Below, piece by piece: positions 54,707 through 63,586 of a DNA stretch of 64,000 nucleotides. How positions within the stretch are numbered: the first letter of the stretch is position 1; each line of letters starts with the position of its first letter. This DNA comes from Eubacteriaceae bacterium (GTDB lineage Bacteria > Bacillota > Clostridia > Eubacteriales > Anaerofustaceae): contig WRIY01000009.1 of assembly GCA_009782515.1 (NCBI GenBank), positions 1 to 64,000 on the forward strand. The letters run 5' to 3'. The position numbers and the translations under genes are program-made. The notes under the pieces were generated by a model that was not told the DNA's origin, ran no database searches, and saw nothing but the letters and a program-made list of their open reading frames with translations.

Positions 54707-57700
54707 TTATTGCTGGCCAATCATATGGTCAATGTATTTGTCGGTGCTGTGGATGAGGAACTGTGCATGCCCGTCAGGCAACAGATATGCAAACTGCTCT
54801 GCGAACAATCGCGAGCCCTGCTCGAAAGGAACCATGTCAATCTTGCGCGCAATTAGTATGGTCTTTAAGGCTTCGCTGACCATGCCGCCCTCCCATGGCC
54901 CCCAGTTTATTGCCATAGCCTGGATTTCCGGGTGCGCTTTGTGCACTTCGTTCGCAAGCTTGTTGAGTATCTCGTTTGCGAGAGTGTAGTCAGCTTGTTT
55001 CTCATTGCCAAAGTAGGAGGCAGCGGAGCTGAAGGCAGCAAAGAATTTCAAATGCCTGAGGTTAAGGCTCTTGATGATGTTTTGCAGCCCTGTAATCTTT
55101 GTGCCAAACACAAGCCTGAAATCATCGCTTGTTTTCTTTGATATGTCTTTGTCTGCAATCGCGCCTGCGCCATGCACCAGGCCGGTGATCTCGCCGAAGA
55201 GCCCCTCAGCCTGCTTAATGGCGCTTTGCACTGCGGCCTCGTCGCGAATGTCGCAGCAGATATAGGCTGCCTTTATGCCTTTCTCTTCAAGAATGGCAAG
55301 GTTTCTTGCTATTTCCAGGGAGTTAAGCGCCTCTTTTATCTGCGAGTCCACTTGCTTTGGCTGCGGCGTGGTGCCTTCCTCGCGGAGTTTGGCTATAAGC
55401 AATGGCCTTAGCTCTGTGACTTCTGTGTGGCCGTTCATCCAGGATACGTCCAAATCGAGGCGGGAGTGGCCGATGAGAGCCAGCTTTGAGCCATATTGCA
55501 TGCCAAGCTGTAGCGCGCAGCGGAATGTTACCCCCCTTGCCCCTCCGGTAACCAGGAATACATCATCTTGTGTCGGGGCTTTTCCTGATATTTGGAAGCC
55601 TTCGGTTTCCTTGAGAGTGTTTATGTACCTGCTGCCGAAGGAATCCCTGGCTACTTCATAGATATCCTCTTCAGGAGCGAATATCTCTTCAAGCGCAAGC
55701 TCTGATGCCAGCTGGCGGCTTGTGTCATGCGATATGTCGATTGCTTTGGCAAACACGCTGCGGTATTCCCTGTATAAAGTCTTTGTAAGGCCTGTAAAGC
55801 CTGCCTGCAGCGATGAGCCGTTCCATGCGCTTGACTGGCCGTGCATTCCGTCTATTCTGGAAATAGTCATGAAGAACGCTTTGCCTTCATCCGGCTTTGC
55901 GCAAATGCCTTCAAACTTGGCTGCAAACAGGAATACTGATTCCAGCGCCGCCTCTTCGTCAGCGTCAAAGATTCCAAGCACATGCATCTCCTTATATAAA
56001 GGGCTGCAAACATGGATGAACCCTACTGGAGCGCTTCCAAGCTTTTCAGCAACTGCTGCAAGCGCTGCATCAACTTCATCAGATGAAGGCTGCGCCACTT
56101 TTACAGCGCCCTCTTTGCTGGGCGAGTTCGGCAGGCTTATGTAGGCAACATCGTAGCCTTTGCGCTGCATTTCCTCGCCTATAAGCTCGCTGACCCCGTT
56201 ATTGTCAAGGGTAATGGCAACAGCGCCGCTTGGGGCAATTACCTGGCTGTCGCTGTTTTCAGGGTGGCTAATCTCCTCAAGCACAATGTCATAGCGCTTT
56301 ATTGCTGTATCAGGCATTGAATCCAGCATGCCATGGCTTTCCTGGCTGCCTTGCAGGCTTTCATCCTCGATTATCTCTACTTCGGCTTCAGCCTCTTCCT
56401 CTTTTTCAGCTGGCGCGGGCAGGCTCAGTTCGCCGCCTTCTGCTTGCTGGGCTTGGTATGCTTCAGCCATCTCTTTGTATTCATCCGGAATCTCCATGCC
56501 TTCAGGCATCTGGCCCGATGTAATAAAGGAGTTGAGAGTGTCGCTGTCGAAGTGGACTGTTTCTTCGCCGGTGTCTTCGCTGTTGAGCTTGACTTCAAGG
56601 AACTCTGAGAATTCTTCTATCGAATAAAGCCCGGCCATAGTCTCTATATCTGATTGGGTGAAGCCGCGCTCGATCTCATCGTTCAGAACAGAGAAGATTT
56701 CGATTCTTCTGATAGAGTCGATGCCCAGATCAGACTCTATGTTCATATCCGGCTCGATCATTTCAATCGGATAGCCTGTTCTGTCGCTGATAACTTCGAT
56801 TATTCGCTCTTCAATTTGGTCTTTGGTGACTCCCATAACAAAGATGGAGTCCGTGTTTACTACTTCAGCTTCTATAAGCTCGCCGGTTGCTTCGTCTATT
56901 GCAATAAGCTCAGTTGGCTCGGCTGCAATCTCAGAAGGGGCCTGGGCTTCAGGGGCTGTTGCAGCCTCGGCAGGCTTTTCGGGCTCTTGGGCTACCGGGG
57001 CCGCTTGAGCTGCTTGGGGCGGCTCTGGCGGCGCCTGAACACTGGCTTTTGGAGCTTGCTCAACGGCTTTGTCAACACTCGCTGAAATAGCTCCTGCCCT
57101 AAAGCCTACAGATTTGAGCTCTTTTTCTTCTGCCTGGATCTCTTCTGCTGTTTTTTTGGCAGGGGGCGAAACGCGAGGCGGGCTGCTTTGTATGCGCGGA
57201 GCGCTTTGCGCCGGAGTCAGCAGGGATGTCTGGAAAAAGCCTGTATTCGGGCTTTCGCCGGCAGTCTCGCCTGAGAGTGAAAACTCGCCGCCCTCATTTG
57301 ACAAAAGCTTGCTTTGCTCGTCAAAGTAGGCATTGTATGCAGCCATGCTGTTTGATTGGAACAGCTCCATAAAATGCAGCATGCTGTCAAGGCTTTCCTG
57401 CCCTGCTTGCCCGGAGCTGTCGATGATTTCCTTAAACTTCTCCAGCTGCATGCCCTGGGATTGGGTGAACTGCAAAAACATCTCCTTGTTAAGCGCTTGC
57501 AGCCCGAACGCGCTGTCAAGTATCGGTATTGTTTGATCAGAGTTGTCCATAGATTCTGTTCCTTTATTAATCTGCGTAATCTCTACTATTTCATCAGTGC
57601 CTTCCATTATCGCTTCAGCAACAGGAGGCTTGGTTTCCGGCGGGCTTGTTGCCTTAGCTTCGCTTAAGGCTGCTTTCGGCTCCTCGGGCTCTGCCTGCGG

Positions 57701-60700
57701 CTCGGCCTCTGCCTGCTTTACAGGCCTTGTTGGCCTTGAAAGGCTTGCGTTGCTGGAGAAAGGCGAGCGAAGTATCTCAGGCTTGCCTTCGCCTTTGCTC
57801 TCAGATGCCGGCGCAGCTTCAATTTGGCGCTCTGCCAATTGCAGATCTTCGAAGTATTCCTTGAAGGCATCAGGGCTTAGCGGCGGATCTTCCTTATATA
57901 CCGCGTCCATTATTCTTTCCTGTGTATCCTGCATGAGGAAGTGAAGAGGCGGCAGCGCATACACTCGCTTGTTGTCGGGCTGCTCCTCTTTTATTTCGCT
58001 GAAAGGCCTGGCATACGGGTCAGCTTCGATTTCAGCGCCGAGCACCTTCATAACCATTGCCGCTCTCTCAAGCTGGAGAAGGGAGTCTTCTTTTTGGTCT
58101 GCATTGATTGCTATTGCTGTATGCTTTTTGCCTTCGAGCGTTTGCGATGCAAGTCCGGTGAGCACTTTGCCGGGCCCGACTTCCACAAAGATTCGGGCTC
58201 CATTCTCGTACATGTCGCTAATTGCTGAGCTGAAGCGCACTGGGCTGACAAGCTGGCTTGACAGTGAAGCTGCCACATCGCTTGGGCTTTCGTACGCTTT
58301 GCCGGTGACATTCGAGTAAACTGCCGCGCTAAACTCTGTGAAGCTCTGGCTGGAAAGCGCCTCTTCAAAGCTTTCCCTGGCGCCTTGCATATATTTGGAA
58401 TGGAATGCCCCTGAAACGCTAAGCTCTTTGGCAAATGCGCCTTTTGAGGCCAGCTCTTCAGCCAGCGATGCAATCGATGCTTTGCTGCCTGAGAGCACAG
58501 TTTGGTATGGGCTGTTCTCGTTGGCTATGCTGATATCGCTTTTGCCTTCAATGAGCTTTTCTGCCTGCTCCCAGTTAGCCCTTATTGCAAGCATGCCGCC
58601 TGCTTCTGAGCTTTCCTGCGCAGAGCCCATAGCAGCAGCCCTCTTTTCCGACAGATGCATTAGGGCAGCCTCATCTATGGCGCCGCTTGCAAAAAGCGCG
58701 CTGAGCTCTCCATAGCTGTGGCCGGCGAAGAAGCTTGGCTTTGCGCCTCTGGCGCTGAGCGCCTTGAACAGCCCTGCATTTGCAGCTGCAAGGGACATCT
58801 GGGCATTTGTGGTTTTTGCCAGCTCTGCTTCATGCATCGCAGGCTTTTCGTTTGGAAAGAGCCTCGGGAAAACATACTCGCTGACAGGCTCACAGCCTGC
58901 TTTTATTAGGGCGTTGTCTGCATATGTAAATGAATCCAAAATCTCAGGGTAAGCCATAGCTGCCTGAGTGAGCATGCCCGCATATTGTGAGCCCTGGCCC
59001 GGGAAGAGGTATGCTACTTTGGCATCCTCGCCGTATACAGCCTCATTCGCATAGTGTATGCCGCGCTTGTGCCACTGATCCGCATTTGACTCCCTTAAAA
59101 GCTTAGCTGCATCAGCAAGGCACTCTATTGCCTCTTCGGCATTTGACGCAACGAATCCGATTCGGGCATTTGAGCTGTTTATGCGCTCGCTAAAGCTTCT
59201 TGCCATTGCATTGAAAACTGCATTTGGAATTTCGCTGTTGGCCAGTTCTTTTTCTGCAAGCTCGAGCTCTTTTAGCAGGCTCTCCTTGCTTTCAGCGGAA
59301 ATGGCGATTGCTCTGGGCGTATAATCCATTCTTACGAAGCTGTGATTTTCGTTTGCCGGCCCTATGTACTCCCTTAGAACAAGATGGAAGTTTGTTCCGC
59401 CAAAGCCGAAGCCGCTTATCCCTGCCCTCCTTAAAGGCTGCAAATCATTTACTACCCATGGGCGCGGGCTGTTTGGCAAGTAAAAAGCTGAATTTATAAG
59501 CTGGACATTAGGCGCTGTAACATTGGTGGTTGGGGGAAGAACCCGCTGGTTGAGCGCCATCAGCACCTTTATAAGCGATGCGGCGCCTGCTGCAAGCCTT
59601 GTATGCCCTATCTGGCTCTTTACGCTTCCAAGCGCCACTTTCTTTGCCGGCATGTTATAGGGCTTCACAAAGTCATTTATTGCTTCAAGCTCAACAGTGT
59701 CGCCGACTGCGGTGCCTGTGCCGTGGGCTTCAATCAGCCCTACAGTGCTTACATCAATTCCGGCTTCGCTGTAAGCGCGCTCAAGCGCAAACTGCTGGCC
59801 TTCTTTTCTTGGGGCAAAGATGCTTTTGGCTTTGCCGTCACCGGAAGATGAGAGGCTTTCAAGCACGCCGTATATGCGATCTCCGTCCCTTTCTGCATCA
59901 GCAAGGCGCTTGATTACCATCATGCCGACGCCATCGCCCAGCAGCATGCCATCAGAGTCTTTGTCAAATGGCCTTGCTATGTTTTGCGGGGATATTGCCG
60001 GCGTTTTCGAAAAAGCTACAAATGTAAACGGCGTTGTGTCCATCATTACGCCACCGGTAAGCATCACGTCACAGTCGCCGCTTATAAGCTCATTCATTGC
60101 CATCTTAAGAGCCGCAAGGCTGCCGGCGCAAGCTGCGTCAACAGTGCAGTTTGTGCCATTAAGATCAAAGCGGTTGCCTATGCGCCCTGCAACAACATTC
60201 GGCAGATAGCCGGGGTTGCTTGCTTCATTCCATTCAATAGTTCCATCCCACATACGCTCAAGCACCCTTTGGATCAAAAACTCCGGGACATGGGAATTGC
60301 GCATTATCCTCTCGACATTTTGCGTCTGCCGATGGCTAAGCATGTAAGAGCTTTTGCCGACTGATGCTGAGAGTATAACGCCAGCCCTTTCCCTGTTGAA
60401 CTCTTTTGCCCCTTCCCCTATTAAGCCCGCGTCAAGCATTGTCTGTTTTGCTACTACAAGCGAAAACAGCTGCTCAACAGAAATAGACTCCATGATTCGT
60501 GGAGGTATTCCGTACTCTATAGAATTAAATGACAAATAGTTGATTAGGCCGGCTCTATAGCCGTAAGTCTTGTCTTTTGCAAGTGGGTTTGGATCGTAAA
60601 AGTCGCTAAGATCCCAATAGGAATCCGGAATATTAATTGTGCAGTCCCTATTGGCAAGGATATTGCTCCAGTACTCGCTAATGTCCATTGCCCCAGGGAA

Positions 60701-60739
60701 TACCCCGCCGATGCCAATAACCGCTATCTCTGATCTCAT
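54707..60739 (-). CDS. PfaA-like megasynthase: KS-AT-ACP-KR
   Basis: 2010 residues. KS at 1-460 (IAVIGIGGVFPG; Cys near 201 in VDAACAGS; EAHGTGT; SQIGHTRLAAG). AT near 590-880 (FPGQGSQYAG, GHSYGE, SGAFHS). Acidic/Ala-Pro linkers flank a helical segment (about 1070-1150). A single ACP follows near 1300-1375 with the phosphopantetheine Ser in DLGIDSIRR, then a KR at about 1715-1960 (VFLVTGGARGVT, HGAGAIADKDI, FSSAASYFGNEKQADYTLAN). True PUFA synthases have several tandem ACPs; only one is here. No phosphopantetheinyl transferase gene is in the window. The start at 60739 is set by AGGAG 7 nt upstream. It is the first gene of the operon. Confidence 0.93.
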   Translation of the reverse strand: MRSEIAVIGIGGVFPGAMDISEYWSNILANRDCTINIPDSYWDLSDFYDPNPLAKDKTYGYRAGLINYLSFNSIEYGIPPRIMESISVEQLFSLVVAKQTMLDAGLIGEGAKEFNRERAGVILSASVGKSSYMLSHRQTQNVERIMRNSHVPEFLIQRVLERMWDGTIEWNEASNPGYLPNVVAGRIGNRFDLNGTNCTVDAACAGSLAALKMAMNELISGDCDVMLTGGVMMDTTPFTFVAFSKTPAISPQNIARPFDKDSDGMLLGDGVGMMVIKRLADAERDGDRIYGVLESLSSSGDGKAKSIFAPRKEGQQFALERAYSEAGIDVSTVGLIEAHGTGTAVGDTVELEAINDFVKPYNMPAKKVALGSVKSQIGHTRLAAGAASLIKVLMALNQRVLPPTTNVTAPNVQLINSAFYLPNSPRPWVVNDLQPLRRAGISGFGFGGTNFHLVLREYIGPANENHSFVRMDYTPRAIAISAESKESLLKELELAEKELANSEIPNAVFNAMARSFSERINSSNARIGFVASNAEEAIECLADAAKLLRESNADQWHKRGIHYANEAVYGEDAKVAYLFPGQGSQYAGMLTQAAMAYPEILDSFTYADNALIKAGCEPVSEYVFPRLFPNEKPAMHEAELAKTTNAQMSLAAANAGLFKALSARGAKPSFFAGHSYGELSALFASGAIDEAALMHLSEKRAAAMGSAQESSEAGGMLAIRANWEQAEKLIEGKSDISIANENSPYQTVLSGSKASIASLAEELASKGAFAKELSVSGAFHSKYMQGARESFEEALSSQSFTEFSAAVYSNVTGKAYESPSDVAASLSSQLVSPVRFSSAISDMYENGARIFVEVGPGKVLTGLASQTLEGKKHTAIAINADQKEDSLLQLERAAMVMKVLGAEIEADPYARPFSEIKEEQPDNKRVYALPPLHFLMQDTQERIMDAVYKEDPPLSPDAFKEYFEDLQLAERQIEAAPASESKGEGKPEILRSPFSSNASLSRPTRPVKQAEAEPQAEPEEPKAALSEAKATSPPETKPPVAEAIMEGTDEIVEITQINKGTESMDNSDQTIPILDSAFGLQALNKEMFLQFTQSQGMQLEKFKEIIDSSGQAGQESLDSMLHFMELFQSNSMAAYNAYFDEQSKLLSNEGGEFSLSGETAGESPNTGFFQTSLLTPAQSAPRIQSSPPRVSPPAKKTAEEIQAEEKELKSVGFRAGAISASVDKAVEQAPKASVQAPPEPPQAAQAAPVAQEPEKPAEAATAPEAQAPSEIAAEPTELIAIDEATGELIEAEVVNTDSIFVMGVTKDQIEERIIEVISDRTGYPIEMIEPDMNIESDLGIDSIRRIEIFSVLNDEIERGFTQSDIETMAGLYSIEEFSEFLEVKLNSEDTGEETVHFDSDTLNSFITSGQMPEGMEIPDEYKEMAEAYQAQQAEGGELSLPAPAEKEEEAEAEVEIIEDESLQGSQESHGMLDSMPDTAIKRYDIVLEEISHPENSDSQVIAPSGAVAITLDNNGVSELIGEEMQRKGYDVAYISLPNSPSKEGAVKVAQPSSDEVDAALAAVAEKLGSAPVGFIHVCSPLYKEMHVLGIFDADEEAALESVFLFAAKFEGICAKPDEGKAFFMTISRIDGMHGQSSAWNGSSLQAGFTGLTKTLYREYRSVFAKAIDISHDTSRQLASELALEEIFAPEEDIYEVARDSFGSRYINTLKETEGFQISGKAPTQDDVFLVTGGARGVTFRCALQLGMQYGSKLALIGHSRLDLDVSWMNGHTEVTELRPLLIAKLREEGTTPQPKQVDSQIKEALNSLEIARNLAILEEKGIKAAYICCDIRDEAAVQSAIKQAEGLFGEITGLVHGAGAIADKDISKKTSDDFRLVFGTKITGLQNIIKSLNLRHLKFFAAFSSAASYFGNEKQADYTLANEILNKLANEVHKAHPEIQAMAINWGPWEGGMVSEALKTILIARKIDMVPFEQGSRLFAEQFAYLLPDGHAQFLIHSTDKYIDHMIGQQ

Positions 60740-60825
60740 CTTCAACTCCTGATAAAAATGAAAATGCATTGAATTATATCAAACATATAACAAAAGAGAA
60801 TTTATACATTTTCTTTAATGATGCT

Positions 60826-60854
60826 ATCATAACAAAACACCTATATCGTGTCAA
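60826..60854 (-). promoter_or_regulatory. Strong sigma-A promoter of the lipid-synthase operon
   Basis: Perfect TTGACA (60849-60854), a 17-bp spacer and TATGAT (60826-60831) on the minus strand, about 85 bp before the PfaA-like start. Close to consensus, so the cluster is probably expressed in vegetative cells unless repressed. Confidence 0.85.
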
Positions 60855-61256
60855 GGTTACTATGTAATTATTCTGGCCATTTACATATGGCTTCTAGTTG
60901 CTTATGTCTGCAAATAAGCCATTTACATACCTGGAATTCATATTAATCCCTTTATGCATAACGAATTATGACGCATTTTTTGTGACAATGCAATTGCAGT
61001 GATACAATTACCAGCAATATTATAAAGTTTCACGCAAGAAAGCTAATATAAATGTGAATATTCTAATGAAATAATACAATTAATTAATACAAATGATTAT
61101 TGAAAACAGTGTCGATATTAGTATTAAAGCTGCTTACAGTATAAATAAAGGATGAAAATACCGAGAATTTATAATTACATTGATTCCATTCACTGCAATT
61201 GAGTAACAAACGCTGAAAATTCGTGTTAGTTGATGGTTTCTCGAAAATTACAATAT
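60855..61256. other. AT-rich non-coding gap
   Basis: About 400 bp between the spoVA terminator and the synthase promoter. It is clearly richer in A+T than the genes around it. No ORF, RNA family or repeat was recognised. Confidence 0.5.
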
Positions 61257-61287
61257 TTAAGCCTCCAGGCGCAACCTGGAGGCTTAA
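61257..61287 (-). terminator. Terminator hairpin of the spoVA operon
   Basis: Perfect 13-bp stem TTAAGCCTCCAGG/CCTGGAGGCTTAA with a CGCAA loop, 21 bp past the spoVAE stop. On the minus strand it is followed by AAATATTGTAATTTT, a weak U-rich tail. Confidence 0.75.
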
Positions 61288-61308
61288 AGGCGGATAGTGC
61301 CGGCTTAA

Positions 61309-61671
61309 CTAAACTTTTGCTTTTGGCTTTGAGACCAGGCTTGCCAGAAAGCCAAAGCCAATAGCTGCGCAAACCCCGCAGGCTGTAGCGCTAAGCCCGC
61401 CTGAGAAGATGCCTATAAAGCCTTGCTCGTCTATTGCTTCAAATGTGCCCTTTGCCAGTGCATAGCCGAAACCTGTCAGAGGCACTGTGGCGCCTGACTG
61501 GCCGTACTTGACAATAGGCTCATAAAGCCCCATGGATGTGAGCAGCACGCCTGCAACAACGTATATAACGAGTATTTGCGCTGAAACGACCTTGGTGTGG
61601 TCAACAATCAGCTGGGCTATTACGCATAAAAGCCCTCCTACCAGCAGCACTTTAAAGTATTCAATCAACAT
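61309..61671 (-). CDS. spoVAE: Stage V sporulation protein AE
   Basis: 120-residue membrane protein with about four hydrophobic segments (VLLVGGLLCVIAQL, ILVIYVVAGVLLTSMGLY, GIFSGGLSATACGVCAAIGFGFLASL) and the conserved GATVPLTGFGYALAKGTFEAI. Component of the SpoVA channel that moves calcium dipicolinate into the forespore and out at germination. The size matches the SpoVAEb-type short form. Last gene of the operon, 11 bp after spoVAD. Confidence 0.93.
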   Translation of the reverse strand: MLIEYFKVLLVGGLLCVIAQLIVDHTKVVSAQILVIYVVAGVLLTSMGLYEPIVKYGQSGATVPLTGFGYALAKGTFEAIDEQGFIGIFSGGLSATACGVCAAIGFGFLASLVSKPKAKV

Positions 61672-61682
61672 AGCTTACCTCT

Positions 61683-62696
61683 CTAGTCGTTTTCAAATAC
61701 AACTGCATGCGCAATTGACGGTATAGATTCTTTTTGGTATGTGGTAACAGGCGACATCAGTGCGCCTGTTGGCACAAGCATTACTTTGTTTAATTCCCTG
61801 TTTAGCAGCTTGGGGAACACATAAGCCCCAAATACGCTTGATGCGCTGCCTGCACCGCTTCCGCCGGTGTCAGCAATGTGCTGCTTGCCATGCTCGTATA
61901 CAAGGATTCCACAGTCGCTGAAGTTTCCGCTGTGCTGGTAGCCTTCGCTTTCAAGCAGCTTGCTTGCTATGGCATGGCCGACAGTGGCCAGATCGCCTGT
62001 GAGCACCAAGTCATAGTCATCAAAGTTGGTTCTGGTGCTCTCAAACATTGTGAGTATCGTGTCTGCGGCTGCCGGAGCCATGGCTGAGCCCATGTCTGCC
62101 AGATCCTTTACGCCGAAATCAACAACCTTGCCGATTGTGAACGCTGTGATTTTTGGGCCTACGCCGCCTTTTGACAGAATAGCGCACCCTGATCCGGTTA
62201 CTGTGCGCTGCGCAGTAACTGACGGCTGCACGCCTTGCTCCAGCGGCGTTCTGTACTGGCGCTCAGCAGTGCTGAAATGCGAGCTTGACGAAGCCATCGC
62301 CTTTTGGGCAATGCCGCTTTCAATAGCGCAGGCAGCAACCTGGAGCGCTTCGCCAAATGTAGCGCATGCGCCGTAAATGCCCCAGTAAGGCCTTGCGATC
62401 TCCCTTGCTGCGAATGCTGTTACAACTATTTGGTTGAGCAAATCGCCGCCAATAAAGATATCGATGTCATTTTCTGACAAAGCTGCTTTTTCCATCGCGT
62501 GCCTGTATGAGAGCAAAAGCATGTTTGTCTCGACTTTTTCGAATGAGTCCGATGAAATATCCTCATCCCTGACAATGTCATCATAAAGATTGCGCAACGG
62601 GCCTATGCCTTCTACCGGCCCGACAACGCTTCCGGTTGATATTACTCTAATGTCTGAATCAAACTTATACGTTTGGCTGCCTAGTTTAATCGCCAT
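61683..62696 (-). CDS. spoVAD: Stage V sporulation protein AD (dipicolinate-binding)
   Basis: 337-residue thiolase-fold protein that binds dipicolinic acid in the inner spore membrane complex. Typical segments: SVVGPVEGIGPL, NMLLLSYRHAMEKAAL, FIGGDLLNQI, WGIYGACATFGEALQVAA, SSSHFSTAERQYRTPLEQGVQPSVTAQRTVTG, and DTGGSGAGSASSVFGAYV. It follows spoVAC after 2 bp and lies 11 bp before spoVAE. No anomaly seen. Confidence 0.96.
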   Translation of the reverse strand: MAIKLGSQTYKFDSDIRVISTGSVVGPVEGIGPLRNLYDDIVRDEDISSDSFEKVETNMLLLSYRHAMEKAALSENDIDIFIGGDLLNQIVVTAFAAREIARPYWGIYGACATFGEALQVAACAIESGIAQKAMASSSSHFSTAERQYRTPLEQGVQPSVTAQRTVTGSGCAILSKGGVGPKITAFTIGKVVDFGVKDLADMGSAMAPAAADTILTMFESTRTNFDDYDLVLTGDLATVGHAIASKLLESEGYQHSGNFSDCGILVYEHGKQHIADTGGSGAGSASSVFGAYVFPKLLNRELNKVMLVPTGALMSPVTTYQKESIPSIAHAVVFEND

Positions 62697-62698
62697 GC

Positions 62699-63169
62699 CT
62701 ACCTCTTAAAATTCATGAAAAAATAGATAATGCCAACAAGCCAGCTTGAAACTATTCCGCTTACAATAACAGGCCCTGCAACTTTAAACATAAGCGCGCC
62801 AACCCCAAAGATCATTCCTTCTGAACGAAACTCTATGGCGCTTGATACGATAGAGTTGGCAAAGCCAGTTATGGGCACGTATGATCCGGCTCCGGCAAAT
62901 CTGCCAATCTTGTCAAACACACCGATGGATGTCAGGACTGCAGTAACAAAGATCAGCATAATAGTCGTATATATGCCTGCTTCTGTTTCGTCGAAATAGT
63001 TTTCGACATACCCTCGAAAAACCTGTGCAGCCACGCATATGCTTCCTCCAACAATAAAAGCGCGAAGCGATCTTGAGAAAGAGTCCACTTTCGGCGTTGA
63101 CTCCTCCTTTATTTCGGAAAAAACGCTTCTTAGGCGCTCTTCCCTTTCCGGCATCTTGTTAATGTTCAT
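62699..63169 (-). CDS. spoVAC: Stage V sporulation protein AC
   Basis: 156-residue membrane protein, with a hydrophilic N-terminal ~30 residues then several membrane segments (FIVGGSICVAAQVF, TTIMLIFVTAVLTSIGVFDKIG, GAGSYVPITGFANSIVSSAIE, VGALMFKVAGPVIVSGIVSSWLVGIIYFF). SpoVAC is the mechanosensitive channel component for dipicolinate release. A good AGGAGG-type site precedes the ATG. Confidence 0.95.
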   Translation of the reverse strand: MNINKMPEREERLRSVFSEIKEESTPKVDSFSRSLRAFIVGGSICVAAQVFRGYVENYFDETEAGIYTTIMLIFVTAVLTSIGVFDKIGRFAGAGSYVPITGFANSIVSSAIEFRSEGMIFGVGALMFKVAGPVIVSGIVSSWLVGIIYFFMNFKR

Positions 63170-63178
63170 TTATTCCTC

Positions 63179-63586
63179 CTAGCGCGTCGAAAAATAGTAC
63201 ATGCTTCCAGCAACCCTGCCAATCGTCAGTGACGCAGCGACTAGTGGAAGGCTTATCCTGCCCTTCGATTTGATATCAATAATCGGCAATATCCCAATAA
63301 CATCCGACAGCGAAGCCGTCAGCAACCCTACGAAAGATCCGAACATCAGCCCTACAAAGGCGATTATTGCTTTCGGTGCGCTAATTCCCAAATCGAAAAA
63401 ATGGCAAAGAGCAGATACAAGGCAGCCAACTGCTATCGACAGTTCCAGCCGGTGGGCAAAGTTAGGGTCAGTTGAGTCATTGCGAAGCATTGACGAGAAG
63501 TCAATTATTGAGTATAAAGCCAATAGGCCTGTGCCGACCGCTAAACCGCCGGAAGCCCCCAATATAACAAGCAAGACTAAATGCAT
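63179..63586 (-). CDS. spoVAB: Stage V sporulation protein AB
   Basis: 135-residue hydrophobic protein with four or so membrane segments (LVILGASGGLAVGTGLLALYS, GCLVSALCHFF, IIAFVGLMFGSFVGLLTASLSDVIGILPI). The AGSMYYF C-terminus and position between spoVAA and spoVAC identify it. Its ATG overlaps the spoVAA stop by one base. It is found mainly in fuller spoVA operons. Confidence 0.9.
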   Translation of the reverse strand: MHLVLLVILGASGGLAVGTGLLALYSIIDFSSMLRNDSTDPNFAHRLELSIAVGCLVSALCHFFDLGISAPKAIIAFVGLMFGSFVGLLTASLSDVIGILPIIDIKSKGRISLPLVAASLTIGRVAGSMYYFSTR

